NCBI GenBank assembly: GCA_902600485.1
Contig: CACKJD010000002.1
Location: 124,001-188,000 of the forward strand
Direction: 5' to 3'
From: an uncultured Pelagibacteraceae bacterium
GTDB taxonomy: Bacteria > Pseudomonadota > Alphaproteobacteria > Pelagibacterales > Pelagibacteraceae
DNA: 64,000 nt
The notes beneath the pieces were generated by a model that saw nothing but the letters and a program-made list of their open reading frames with translations, was not told the DNA's origin and did not search any database. This document shows positions 56,137-63,631 of this stretch, piece by piece. The translations under genes and the position numbers were made by a program. Numbering within the stretch: position 1 is the first letter of the stretch; each line of letters begins with the position of its first letter.

Positions 56137-56606
56137 TAATAATAAACTCCTTTTTTAAAAGAGCTTTTATCAAGTGTTGGTAAATCTTTATCCGTATTTA
56201 AACCGTGAGGTTCATTGTATAAAATTTGAGAGTTTATTTCTCCTTGATTAGGTTTATCACCTTCTGCAAGTTTAGGGATATATTTTCCCCAAGGTTTAGT
56301 AGTTATTGGGGAAACAAAATCTTTTTCTGTTCCATTTCTAAATTTTATTTTCCAAGATATCGTTCCTTTTTCTTCCTCTCTTCTTACTCTAACGCTGTGC
56401 CCCATGGGAGCAAAGTCGGCATAACCTCTAACATCTATTGCGTGATTAGGGCATGCTTTCACACAAGAGTAACATTCCCAACAAAAATTCGGTTCTATAT
56501 TTTTTGCTCTTCTAATATTTTTATCAATATGCATTATGTCTGAAGGACATATATCTACGCAGTGTCCGCATCCATCGCACCTAGTCATATATACAAATGT
56601 CGACAT
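56136..56606 (-). CDS. aprB: Adenylylsulfate (APS) reductase beta subunit
   Basis: Electron-transfer subunit with two 4Fe-4S clusters, 156 residues. The cysteine motifs are TRCDGCGHCVDICPSDIM and NFCWECYSCVKACPNHAID, followed by the AprB-type C-terminal extension that wraps around AprA (DFAPMGHSVRVRREEEKGTI). Coupled with aprA by a one-base overlap and preceded by aprM 31 bases upstream. Confidence 0.96.
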   Translation of the reverse strand: MSTFVYMTRCDGCGHCVDICPSDIMHIDKNIRRAKNIEPNFCWECYSCVKACPNHAIDVRGYADFAPMGHSVRVRREEEKGTISWKIKFRNGTEKDFVSPITTKPWGKYIPKLAEGDKPNQGEINSQILYNEPHGLNTDKDLPTLDKSSFKKGVYY

Positions 56607-56637
56607 TTATTTTATCTCCTTTTTAAATCTTAACATA

Positions 56638-57426
56638 TTAATAGTGTTTTGGCTCTTCTCTTTTTATACCAAGACCAAATTGTTCTGGAGCATCTGCTGG
56701 AGGTGGTAAATTATCTCTAGAACCATCAGCTTCAGCTAAATTTTTCTGTATCGCAGCACCAGGTTTGTAAAACATATGTGCAAATTTAGACCAATATACT
56801 CCACCAAACAGAACTATATTTGAAACTGCAAAGAGAACTAGAAATAAATTGTCCCATCCAGAAATATTATTAAATTGCAAGAAGGACCATATTAATCCGA
56901 ATGTGGAAGATGCTAATAAAGCTAGCACAAAAAGATCTGCAGTAATGATTCTAAATACTGAGTTAGCTTCTGCAGCAACATCTACTCTTAAAAATAACCA
57001 GAACCAATATCCGCCTAAGCAAGTCATTATTGCTCCTACATGCCAAAGAATTGGCCAGATTGCAGGTGTATCAGATGTTGTATAAAAGAAAATCATTGCA
57101 CCTGAACCAACCCAGAATAAAATTGTACCATACATTCCAAGAACGTGAGCTATTCTTCTTTTACCTAAGCCTAATTCTGAAGTAGTACCAATGTCATGGA
57201 CAATTGTTTTTGCTATTACTGCAATCCTTTCACCGCTACCTAATTCTCTTTTAGCATTTTTCTTTGCTTTCTTAGCGTTATTAAAAAAATATTTTACATT
57301 TTTTTTGTGTATCATATCTAATACAGTTCCTAAAATCACAAGTGCAACCATGATAACTACAAAAGATTGTATTCCTATTAATGGAACAGTTTCAGATAAA
57401 ATTGAAAATGGATTAGTTGAAAACAT
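56638..57426 (-). CDS. aprM: AprM-like membrane anchor of APS reductase (QmoC-related)
   Basis: A 262-residue membrane protein with about five helices and a cytosolic C-terminal tail. It resembles the C-terminal membrane domain of QmoC/heterodisulfide-reductase gamma: residues such as HDIGTTSELGLGKRRIAHVLG, and WHVGAIMTCLGGYWFWLFLR with potential haem His. In sulfur oxidisers AprM passes electrons from AprBA to the quinone pool, so AprBA here would be membrane-attached. First gene of the aprM-aprB-aprA operon. A TTGAAC-type -35 lies about 50 bases upstream. Confidence 0.84.
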   Translation of the reverse strand: MFSTNPFSILSETVPLIGIQSFVVIMVALVILGTVLDMIHKKNVKYFFNNAKKAKKNAKRELGSGERIAVIAKTIVHDIGTTSELGLGKRRIAHVLGMYGTILFWVGSGAMIFFYTTSDTPAIWPILWHVGAIMTCLGGYWFWLFLRVDVAAEANSVFRIITADLFVLALLASSTFGLIWSFLQFNNISGWDNLFLVLFAVSNIVLFGGVYWSKFAHMFYKPGAAIQKNLAEADGSRDNLPPPADAPEQFGLGIKREEPKHY

Positions 57427-57519
57427 AAAATTTATAAAATCGTTATATTAGTAGTACACTTAAAAAAATAGTTCAACTGCGATATAGAGCCATTATGAGG
57501 ATTTTAAATAATCAAAATG

Positions 57520-57918
57520 TTATTTTTTTCTTATATAATGCTGTTTAGAAGGAATAACGCTTCGAACACCGCCTTGGGGATTTTCTACATCGCCTTCTCT
57601 TCTTGGAATCACATGTATATGACAGTGAAAAATAGATTGACCTGCAACTTTTCCTGAGTTTGTGCCAACATTAAAACCTTTTACAGTGCTATCTTCTAAG
57701 CTGATTTTTTGTTGTAATTTTTTAATTAAATCATCACAAGCTAAAATTTCTTTATCATTTAATTCAAAATAATTTTTAATACACCTTTTAGGTACTACTA
57801 ATGAATGAAATTTAGTTACCGGGTAACTATCTTTTGATGCATAAGCAAGACTATTTTCAAATATCAATTCATTTTTTCGTATTGAACAAAATATACAAGG
57901 ATTATTTGGATCTTTCAT
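57520..57918 (-). CDS. HIT-family nucleotide hydrolase
   Basis: Histidine-triad protein of 132 residues, probably hydrolysing nucleoside phosphoramidates or dinucleoside polyphosphates. The catalytic triad HCHIHVIPRR and the N-terminal CIFCSIRKNELIFEN are standard; CIFC could bind zinc. It is four bases downstream of pabC and is the last gene of the metC-pab operon. Confidence 0.92.
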   Translation of the reverse strand: MKDPNNPCIFCSIRKNELIFENSLAYASKDSYPVTKFHSLVVPKRCIKNYFELNDKEILACDDLIKKLQQKISLEDSTVKGFNVGTNSGKVAGQSIFHCHIHVIPRREGDVENPQGGVRSVIPSKQHYIRKK

Positions 57919-57922
57919 TTTA

Positions 57923-58669
57923 TTAAATTAATAATTCAAAGTTTTTTTTTATTCTTTTAAAACCAGTCATATTCTTATTTTTCCATTTATACTGTTTAAT
58001 AAATTTAACAGGAGTAACACCTTTCCCTGACCCAATCAGCAAGATTTCATCAAATTTATGTATATCTTTCAAATTTATATCTTTAAAATTTATTTTTACT
58101 TTTTTACTTAAATAATTAATTGTGTTTCCGATATAGCAGTTATTCTTTGGTGAATAATATTTATTATTTCTAACAAGTAATAAATTAGAGGTACAAGTCT
58201 CAAGAATTTTCTTTTTGTAAACTAATAATATATCCACCTTTGTAGCATCATAGGAATTTAATTTTTTAAGAATGTATTTGTATTGCAGATTTTTATATTT
58301 AGGGTCAATTCTTTTATAATTTAAAACCTTTAATTCAAAATTATTTGAAGGTTTTAGTCTTTTACGAATAGAAATAGATATTAATTTTTTTGACAGAGCA
58401 ATTCTAAACAAATGGTTATATTTAAAATTATTTTTTATATTTGCTCTTATTAGAGCTTTAATATTCTCTTCAATATTTTTAGAATAAATTTTATATTTTT
58501 TTAAAGACTTAATTAAATTTATAAAATGATTATTAAATAAAACTAATTTACCTGGTTTGCCAACAAGTCTTATTGTCGTGAACACACCATGTGATCCCCA
58601 TAAATCCTTAAATTTTGAAATTTTAAGATTATTTATATGATAAGATTTTTTTAATAAAAAATTTGCCAT
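57923..58669 (-). CDS. pabC: Aminodeoxychorismate lyase (class IV aminotransferase fold)
   Basis: PLP enzyme that eliminates pyruvate from 4-amino-4-deoxychorismate to give p-aminobenzoate for folate. The 248 residues contain an internal Lys region (YKYILKKLNSYDATKVDILL) with the PLP Lys, ETCTSNLLLVRNNKYYSP and the phosphate-binding GNTINYLSKK. Branched-chain or D-amino-acid aminotransferases share the fold; adjacency to pabA and pabB decides. The start overlaps pabA by 41 bases, unusually long for this genome. Confidence 0.85.
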   Translation of the reverse strand: MANFLLKKSYHINNLKISKFKDLWGSHGVFTTIRLVGKPGKLVLFNNHFINLIKSLKKYKIYSKNIEENIKALIRANIKNNFKYNHLFRIALSKKLISISIRKRLKPSNNFELKVLNYKRIDPKYKNLQYKYILKKLNSYDATKVDILLVYKKKILETCTSNLLLVRNNKYYSPKNNCYIGNTINYLSKKVKINFKDINLKDIHKFDEILLIGSGKGVTPVKFIKQYKWKNKNMTGFKRIKKNFELLI

Positions 58670-59189
58670 TTTCAGTCAAGAATGAGTCTGGATGAAATTG
58701 AAATCCATAAACTTTATTTAAGTTATCCTCAAAAGCCATTGGTGTATTTGATTTTGTGCAACGCATAGTTATATCAATATTATTAGATTTAAAGGGCTCA
58801 CGTAATTTTAGTGAATGATATCTTCCAATCTTAAATATTTTATTTTTTTGAAATATTTTACTCTTATTATTTACTTTTACTTTTGATTGATAGCCATGAT
58901 AAATGTTGTTCTGTTGTTTGATTATTCCTCCTTCATTAAACAAAATTAATTGAAATCCTAAACATATACCTATTATTTTTTTTTTACCTTTAAATAATTT
59001 ATATATTTTCGAAGTCTCTGGATAGTCTTTGGGAGAGCCAGGACCAGGAGAGAAAACTATTACATCTGATTTTTTTAGTAATTTTAAATTCAAATTAAAA
59101 TAATCTGAGCAGTATACTTTTTCAAATTCTGCAAATTGATGAACAACGTTCCACGTAAATGAGTCCTGGTGATCAATAATATAAATCAT
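58629..59189 (-). CDS. pabA: Aminodeoxychorismate synthase component II (glutamine amidotransferase)
   Basis: Class I glutaminase that supplies ammonia to PabB (or to TrpE in shared systems). The 186 residues start MIYIIDHQDSFTWNVVHQFA, with VFSPGPGSPKDYPET, the nucleophile Cys in GICLGFQLI, and the His in GFQFHPDSFLTENG. The usual HPES reads HPDS here. It overlaps pabB by four bases and pabC by 41. Confidence 0.9.
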   Translation of the reverse strand: MIYIIDHQDSFTWNVVHQFAEFEKVYCSDYFNLNLKLLKKSDVIVFSPGPGSPKDYPETSKIYKLFKGKKKIIGICLGFQLILFNEGGIIKQQNNIYHGYQSKVKVNNKSKIFQKNKIFKIGRYHSLKLREPFKSNNIDITMRCTKSNTPMAFEDNLNKVYGFQFHPDSFLTENGKFFIKKILSYK

Positions 59190-60400
59190 TTAAATAATTC
59201 CAACAAAGATTTTGCTTTTATAAAATTTTCATTAAATTCTTTTCTAGGAGAACTTTCTAACACAACTCCAGATGCCGCTGATATTTCAGATTTGTTTTGA
59301 AAATTTAAAATTGATCTAATTATTATATTAAAACGCAAATCTTCGTTAAACTTAATAAATCCAAAACTTCCAGTAAATATATTTCTATCTTCCTTTTCTT
59401 GGCTATTAAGTAATTCTAATGTTCTAATTTTAGGGCAACCTATTACAGATCCACCTGGCATCATTGATTTAATAATATTTATTAATTTAATTTTTTTTCT
59501 TAAATTACCTTCTATCGTGGTTACATAGTGAAAAAGATGTTTATATTCCTCAACATATTTTTTTCTTGTTATCCTTACAGTTCCTGGTTTGCAAATTCTT
59601 GATAAATCATTTCTTTCCATATCAACTATCATATTATGTTCTTTTGTTTCTTTATTATTATTCTTAAAAAAACTAAGTGCTTTTGATTTATTGAGCTTTG
59701 GGTTTTTTTTTAAAGTTCCAGCTATTGGTTTTGTTTTTAATTTTAAACCTTTTTTTTCAATCAATGTTTCGGGGGAACAGCTGACAATTGAATAATTTTT
59801 ATCTCTTATCATAAAAGACTCTGGCGATGAATTTACTTTCATTAACTTCCAGAAAAAATTAACTGGGTTGATTACTGAATTATTTTTATATTTTGTGCAA
59901 ATTTTAATTTGATAAGTTTCACCTTGTTTAATTTTTTTTGAAAATAAATTAAAAATTCTTTTATATTTATTGAAATCAGTATTTATTTTAAAAGGACTTA
60001 AAATCTTTGTTGGATTGAATTTATTATTAAATTTATTTTGTTTAATATTTGATGAGATTTTTACTTTATCAGATATTGTAATTACAGTCTCTGGTTTATA
60101 AAAAATACCTTTATAAAAATTAGTTTTTTTCTGATTTTTTAATCTTATATTTAATAGATTACACAATATTTCATATCCAAAAAAACCTATAAATAAATCC
60201 TGCTCTTTTTTATATTTTTTATTTGAAAAACTACCTAAAAAATTTTTTATATTTGAATTATTAAGTATTATTTTTTTTGAGAAATCTGTAAAAATTTTAT
60301 ACTTGTTTCTAAATTTATAGATAATCATTGGCTTATCAGATTGATATAGCTTTTCCAGATAAGGACTAAATCTTAGTTTATGCTTTTTGTAATCTCTCAA
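59186..60400 (-). CDS. pabB: Aminodeoxychorismate synthase component I
   Basis: Chorismate-utilising enzyme making 4-amino-4-deoxychorismate, 404 residues. C-terminal family blocks are KQGETYQIKICTKYKN, TKPIAGTLKKNPK, VDMERNDLSRICKPGTVRIT, MPGGSVIGCPKIRTLELLNS with the catalytic Lys, and FTGSFGFIKFNEDLRFNI. The N-terminal part is strongly diverged. It begins at ATG 60400 (23-base overlap with the MFS gene); an internal ATG at 60328 would also leave the catalytic domain intact. TrpE is the alternative, but pabC adjacency supports PabB. Confidence 0.88.
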   Translation of the reverse strand: MRDYKKHKLRFSPYLEKLYQSDKPMIIYKFRNKYKIFTDFSKKIILNNSNIKNFLGSFSNKKYKKEQDLFIGFFGYEILCNLLNIRLKNQKKTNFYKGIFYKPETVITISDKVKISSNIKQNKFNNKFNPTKILSPFKINTDFNKYKRIFNLFSKKIKQGETYQIKICTKYKNNSVINPVNFFWKLMKVNSSPESFMIRDKNYSIVSCSPETLIEKKGLKLKTKPIAGTLKKNPKLNKSKALSFFKNNNKETKEHNMIVDMERNDLSRICKPGTVRITRKKYVEEYKHLFHYVTTIEGNLRKKIKLINIIKSMMPGGSVIGCPKIRTLELLNSQEKEDRNIFTGSFGFIKFNEDLRFNIIIRSILNFQNKSEISAASGVVLESSPRKEFNENFIKAKSLLELFK

Positions 60401-61595
60401 TAGCTTGCTCTTTAATTGGTAAGTGTATTAAACCTGCAAAAATTGATAATGCAATTGCCAAATACCACGCATAGTCATAAGAGCCATACAAATCATAAAA
60501 TAATCCTCCTAGATAAGCTCCAAAGAATGAGCCAATTTGATGGCTTAAAAAAACTAATCCATACAATAATCCCAGATACTTTGTTCCAAAAATATGTGCA
60601 ACTATCCCACTTGTTGCAGGAACAGTTGATAGCCACAAAATACCAAAGCTTGCCCCAAAAAAAATAGAACCTAAAGTGCTGGGAGGTAAGAAAATAAACA
60701 AACATATTGAAACACCTCTTAAGAAATAAATTATACTTAAAATTGTTTTCTTTTTTCTTTTTGTACAAAGATAGCCACTCATAAGTGATCCGAAGATATT
60801 AAATAACCCTATTAAAGATAATATCATCGCAGCAGTCCAATCCTCTAGGCCTCTATCAATTACATATTTTGGAACGTGAGTTCCTACTAATGTTATATGA
60901 AAACCACAAACAAAAAAGCCAGACAAAAGTAATAAATAACTTTTATATCTAAAAGCTTCACTTAAAGCTTCAATGGTTGACTGACTGCCTCCATCTTTTG
61001 TTACATTTATTTGAGGCGAACGAACAAAAAATGATATCAAAAAACCTAACGACAAAAATAACATGAAATAAAACAATGTTTGTACCCATCCATAGTTTCC
61101 AAGTGAGTAATTTGTAAATAAAGGTGATAAAAAATATCCAAATGACCCTACTGCCGTAACAATACTCATTGCAATAGTTCTATTTGATAATGGAAAATGC
61201 TTACCAACAATCGACATTGGTATGCTAATTGCTGTTCCACCACAACCAACTCCAACGAGAACACCTAACCAAATTTGAAAGTAAATTCCTGTATTAGGAC
61301 CATTATACAAAAAGTAGATACCAATAATGTAAAACACAAAAGCTAAAGATATAGCTTTATGCCCGCCATATTTATCAGCAATTGCTCCAAAAACTGGGCC
61401 AGATAAACCCCAGCCTAACATTTGTATACCAATAGCTAAACCAAATTCAGTGTTAGTAATTCCTAAATCTGCATTAAAGTCCATGAAGAACATGCCAAAC
61501 ACTTGTCTTACACTTAAAGATATAAAAACCACAAGTGATGCTGCAATTAAAGTAACTAATGCTAAATTACTTTTTATGAACTTTTCGGAGCTCAT
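60378..61595 (-). CDS. Major facilitator superfamily transporter
   Basis: A 12-helix MFS transporter of 405 residues. Landmarks are the N-terminal VRQVFGMFFMDFNADLGI, the loop motif GAIADKYGGHKAISLAFVF between helices 2 and 3 and the second-half copy SGYLCTKRKKKTILSII. The layout resembles the monocarboxylate/oxalate-formate exchanger type of MFS protein. Substrate unknown. It overlaps metC by four bases and pabB by 23. Confidence 0.85.
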   Translation of the reverse strand: MSSEKFIKSNLALVTLIAASLVVFISLSVRQVFGMFFMDFNADLGITNTEFGLAIGIQMLGWGLSGPVFGAIADKYGGHKAISLAFVFYIIGIYFLYNGPNTGIYFQIWLGVLVGVGCGGTAISIPMSIVGKHFPLSNRTIAMSIVTAVGSFGYFLSPLFTNYSLGNYGWVQTLFYFMLFLSLGFLISFFVRSPQINVTKDGGSQSTIEALSEAFRYKSYLLLLSGFFVCGFHITLVGTHVPKYVIDRGLEDWTAAMILSLIGLFNIFGSLMSGYLCTKRKKKTILSIIYFLRGVSICLFIFLPPSTLGSIFFGASFGILWLSTVPATSGIVAHIFGTKYLGLLYGLVFLSHQIGSFFGAYLGGLFYDLYGSYDYAWYLAIALSIFAGLIHLPIKEQAIERLQKA

Positions 61596-62767
61596 CTAAT
61601 AAATTTTAATGAATTTTTTAAGTCTTTTATTAAATCTTTAGGATCTTCCAAACCAATATGCAATCTAACAATGTGTTCATCTTTTGATAAATTCAAGTAT
61701 TTTCTTTTTCCTTGTTCTTTTATTTTTTGGTGCAACGCTAAACTTTCAAAACCTCCCCAACTATAACCATAACCAAACAATCTTAAAGAGTTAACAAATC
61801 TATCTATGGAGCTTATATTTCTAGATTTTATTTTGAGGCCCATTAGACCTGAGGATCCTTTATAATATTTTTTCCACATCTTATAATCTTTAGTTCCTTT
61901 TTTGTAAGGATATAAAACTGTAATCTTTTTATGTTTACTTAAAAAGGAAGCAATTTTTTTTGTATTTATCTCGTGTCTATCTAATCTTGTATCCAAAGTT
62001 CTGAGACCTCTAATTACTAAATAAGCATCATCAGGTCCCATTCTTAAACCTGAAATTTTTTCTGCTTTTTGAACAAATTTAAATACCCTTTTATTGACTG
62101 CTAAACTTCCTCCCATTACATCTGAGTGTCCAGAATAATATTTGGTCGCTGATACAATAGCCATATCAAATCCTAATTTAATGGGTTTTAGAAAATATGG
62201 AGTTCCCCATGTGTTATCCATAGCTGTAAAAATTTTATTTTTTTTTGCAATAGAAATTATTTTTGAGAGATCTTGAAATTCAAATGTGTTACTGCCTGGA
62301 TTTTCAACAAATATTAACTTTGTTTTCTTTGTTATATTTTTTTTTAATGTGGACAAATCTCTTGGATTATAAAATATGGCTTTAATATTAAAATCTTTGA
62401 AAAAATCCTGAGTTAATATTCGCGTAGGACTGTATACTGGATCAGAAACTAGAATTTCATCTCCAGGTCTTACTACACTAAACATTGCAAGAAAAACAGA
62501 ACCAAAACCAGTTGGTGTTAAGAAAACATGGTATGATTCTTCTAATTTAGTTAAAATTTTCGATAATGCAAATGTTGTCGAAGTTCCTTGCCTTCCATAA
62601 TCAAAATGTCCTCCAGTAGGATCTTTTAAGTGTTTTTTTTGAGTTTTTCTAATGTCATTAAGAGATTTAAACAAAATTGTAGATGCTCTAACAACCGGTG
62701 GATTTACAGACTGATTGTAGAAATCTTTAGCTGTATGTTTTAAAAAAGTTTTGAATGAATAACCCAT
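61592..62767 (-). CDS. metC: Cystathionine beta-lyase / trans-sulfuration-family PLP enzyme
   Basis: PLP-dependent Cys/Met metabolism enzyme of 391 residues, predicted to release homocysteine from cystathionine. Motifs are GRQGTSTTFALSKIL, NPGSNTFEFQDLSKI, DNTWGTPYFLKPIKLG, IVSATKYYSGHSDVMGG with the PLP Lys, and RMGPDDAYLVIRGLRTLDTR, the last being typical of MetC. First gene of a six-gene overlapped operon ending with the HIT gene. The adjacent sulfonate/sulfite cluster may be a coincidence. Confidence 0.9.
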   Translation of the reverse strand: MGYSFKTFLKHTAKDFYNQSVNPPVVRASTILFKSLNDIRKTQKKHLKDPTGGHFDYGRQGTSTTFALSKILTKLEESYHVFLTPTGFGSVFLAMFSVVRPGDEILVSDPVYSPTRILTQDFFKDFNIKAIFYNPRDLSTLKKNITKKTKLIFVENPGSNTFEFQDLSKIISIAKKNKIFTAMDNTWGTPYFLKPIKLGFDMAIVSATKYYSGHSDVMGGSLAVNKRVFKFVQKAEKISGLRMGPDDAYLVIRGLRTLDTRLDRHEINTKKIASFLSKHKKITVLYPYKKGTKDYKMWKKYYKGSSGLMGLKIKSRNISSIDRFVNSLRLFGYGYSWGGFESLALHQKIKEQGKRKYLNLSKDEHIVRLHIGLEDPKDLIKDLKNSLKFIR

Positions 62768-62775
62768 AAAAAAAT

Positions 62776-62804
62776 TTGATAACTAAATATGACAATGCTA
62801 TATC
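62776..62804 (+). promoter_or_regulatory. Candidate promoter of the 27-residue ORF
   Basis: TTGATA (62776-62781) and TATATC (62799-62804) with an exact 17-base spacer make a plausible sigma-70-type promoter (five of six and four of six consensus matches), 42 bases before the ORF start. It overlaps the metC 5' region on the opposite strand. In such AT-rich DNA chance matches are frequent. Confidence 0.4.
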
Positions 62805-62846
62805 CCACATATAAGTCAATAAAATAATAATAAAAGGAGAAAACTT

Positions 62847-62930
62847 ATGGGATACCCAAAAAAACATCGTGGTAGAAGAAAGATGGGATCAAAAAAAAGA
62901 AGAGCTAGAAAAAAAAATAAGAAAAAATAA
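62847..62930 (+). CDS. 27-residue extremely basic protein with strong Shine-Dalgarno
   Basis: A 27-codon frame, beginning MGYPKKHRGRRKMGSKKRRA, in which 18 residues are Lys, Arg or His and none is acidic. An AAGGAG ribosome-binding site lies seven bases upstream, rare here because most genes have weak or no such sequence. The composition resembles tiny ribosomal extras such as bTHX (Thx) or bS22 and the AURKAIP1/COX24 motif of mitochondrial mS38. I cannot assign it firmly to any of these. Role in ribosome or RNA binding is inferred from composition only. Confidence 0.7.
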   Translation: MGYPKKHRGRRKMGSKKRRARKKNKKK

Positions 62931-62941
62931 ATCTACTCAAA

Positions 62942-63631
62942 ATGGATACCATAAATAAAGTCAAATCCATAAGTATATGGATTTTTATAGTTCCCTTTTT
63001 TGCGATAAACATTTGTCTAATACTAATAACAAACTTTCATGAACTATTTCCAAACAAAGAACATATAATACATAATACAATTCCGTATATTGATGGAGGG
63101 GCCTCAATAAGTAGAACAGCTAGGGTTTTTCCAACATACTTAATTTTTAAACCTGCCATGTTTTTGACGGCGTACTTATTGATAAAATATTGGCTGTATA
63201 TTAAAAAAATTATTTTAAATGTTCATGGAGAGCATAAAAATTTAGGAAAAATTTTAATATTTGGTATTGGTTCAGCTATCTGTTTAATCATTCACTCAAT
63301 TTTTTTAGGTATTAAATTTGATTATGATCTCTATAAATTATTCAGAAGAGTAATAATGTTAGTTTTTATTATTTTTGAAGTAGTAGCCCAGGCTTATTTA
63401 GTGATTACGTTGTACTCAATCAAAAATAAATTATTAAGTTTTATAAATTTAAAATTCTTAAAATTAAAAGCTATTTTAGTATCAATTTTAGTTTTTGTAA
63501 TGATAGTAAGCATCCCGATAGTGAGTATGCCAGGTAATAAGCATATTAAGCATGCATTAGAGTGGGACTTTTTTCTGGGTGTTATATTATTTTACGTATT
63601 AACTTTCTTTATGTGGAAAAAGCAAAGCTAA
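62942..63631 (+). CDS. Multi-pass membrane protein, possibly Frag1/DRAM/Sfk1-like
   Basis: A 229-residue protein with about six membrane helices (roughly residues 11-30, 66-84, 104-122, 135-157, 172-192, 207-224). Between helices 1 and 2 is a polar loop with HNTIPYIDGGASISRTARVF, a pattern that faintly resembles the Frag1/DRAM/Sfk1 (CWH43) group; the match is weak. It lies 11 bases after the basic mini-ORF and directly abuts mnmA on the other strand. Start ATG follows a short untranslated gap and fits the hydrophobic profile. Function unknown. Confidence 0.6.
   Translation: MDTINKVKSISIWIFIVPFFAINICLILITNFHELFPNKEHIIHNTIPYIDGGASISRTARVFPTYLIFKPAMFLTAYLLIKYWLYIKKIILNVHGEHKNLGKILIFGIGSAICLIIHSIFLGIKFDYDLYKLFRRVIMLVFIIFEVVAQAYLVITLYSIKNKLLSFINLKFLKLKAILVSILVFVMIVSIPIVSMPGNKHIKHALEWDFFLGVILFYVLTFFMWKKQS

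Noticed and set aside
62768..62846. SAM-type riboswitch in front of metC
   Set aside because: The 79-base gap is nearly pure A/T apart from the basic ORF's RBS and holds no conserved GC-containing aptamer core.
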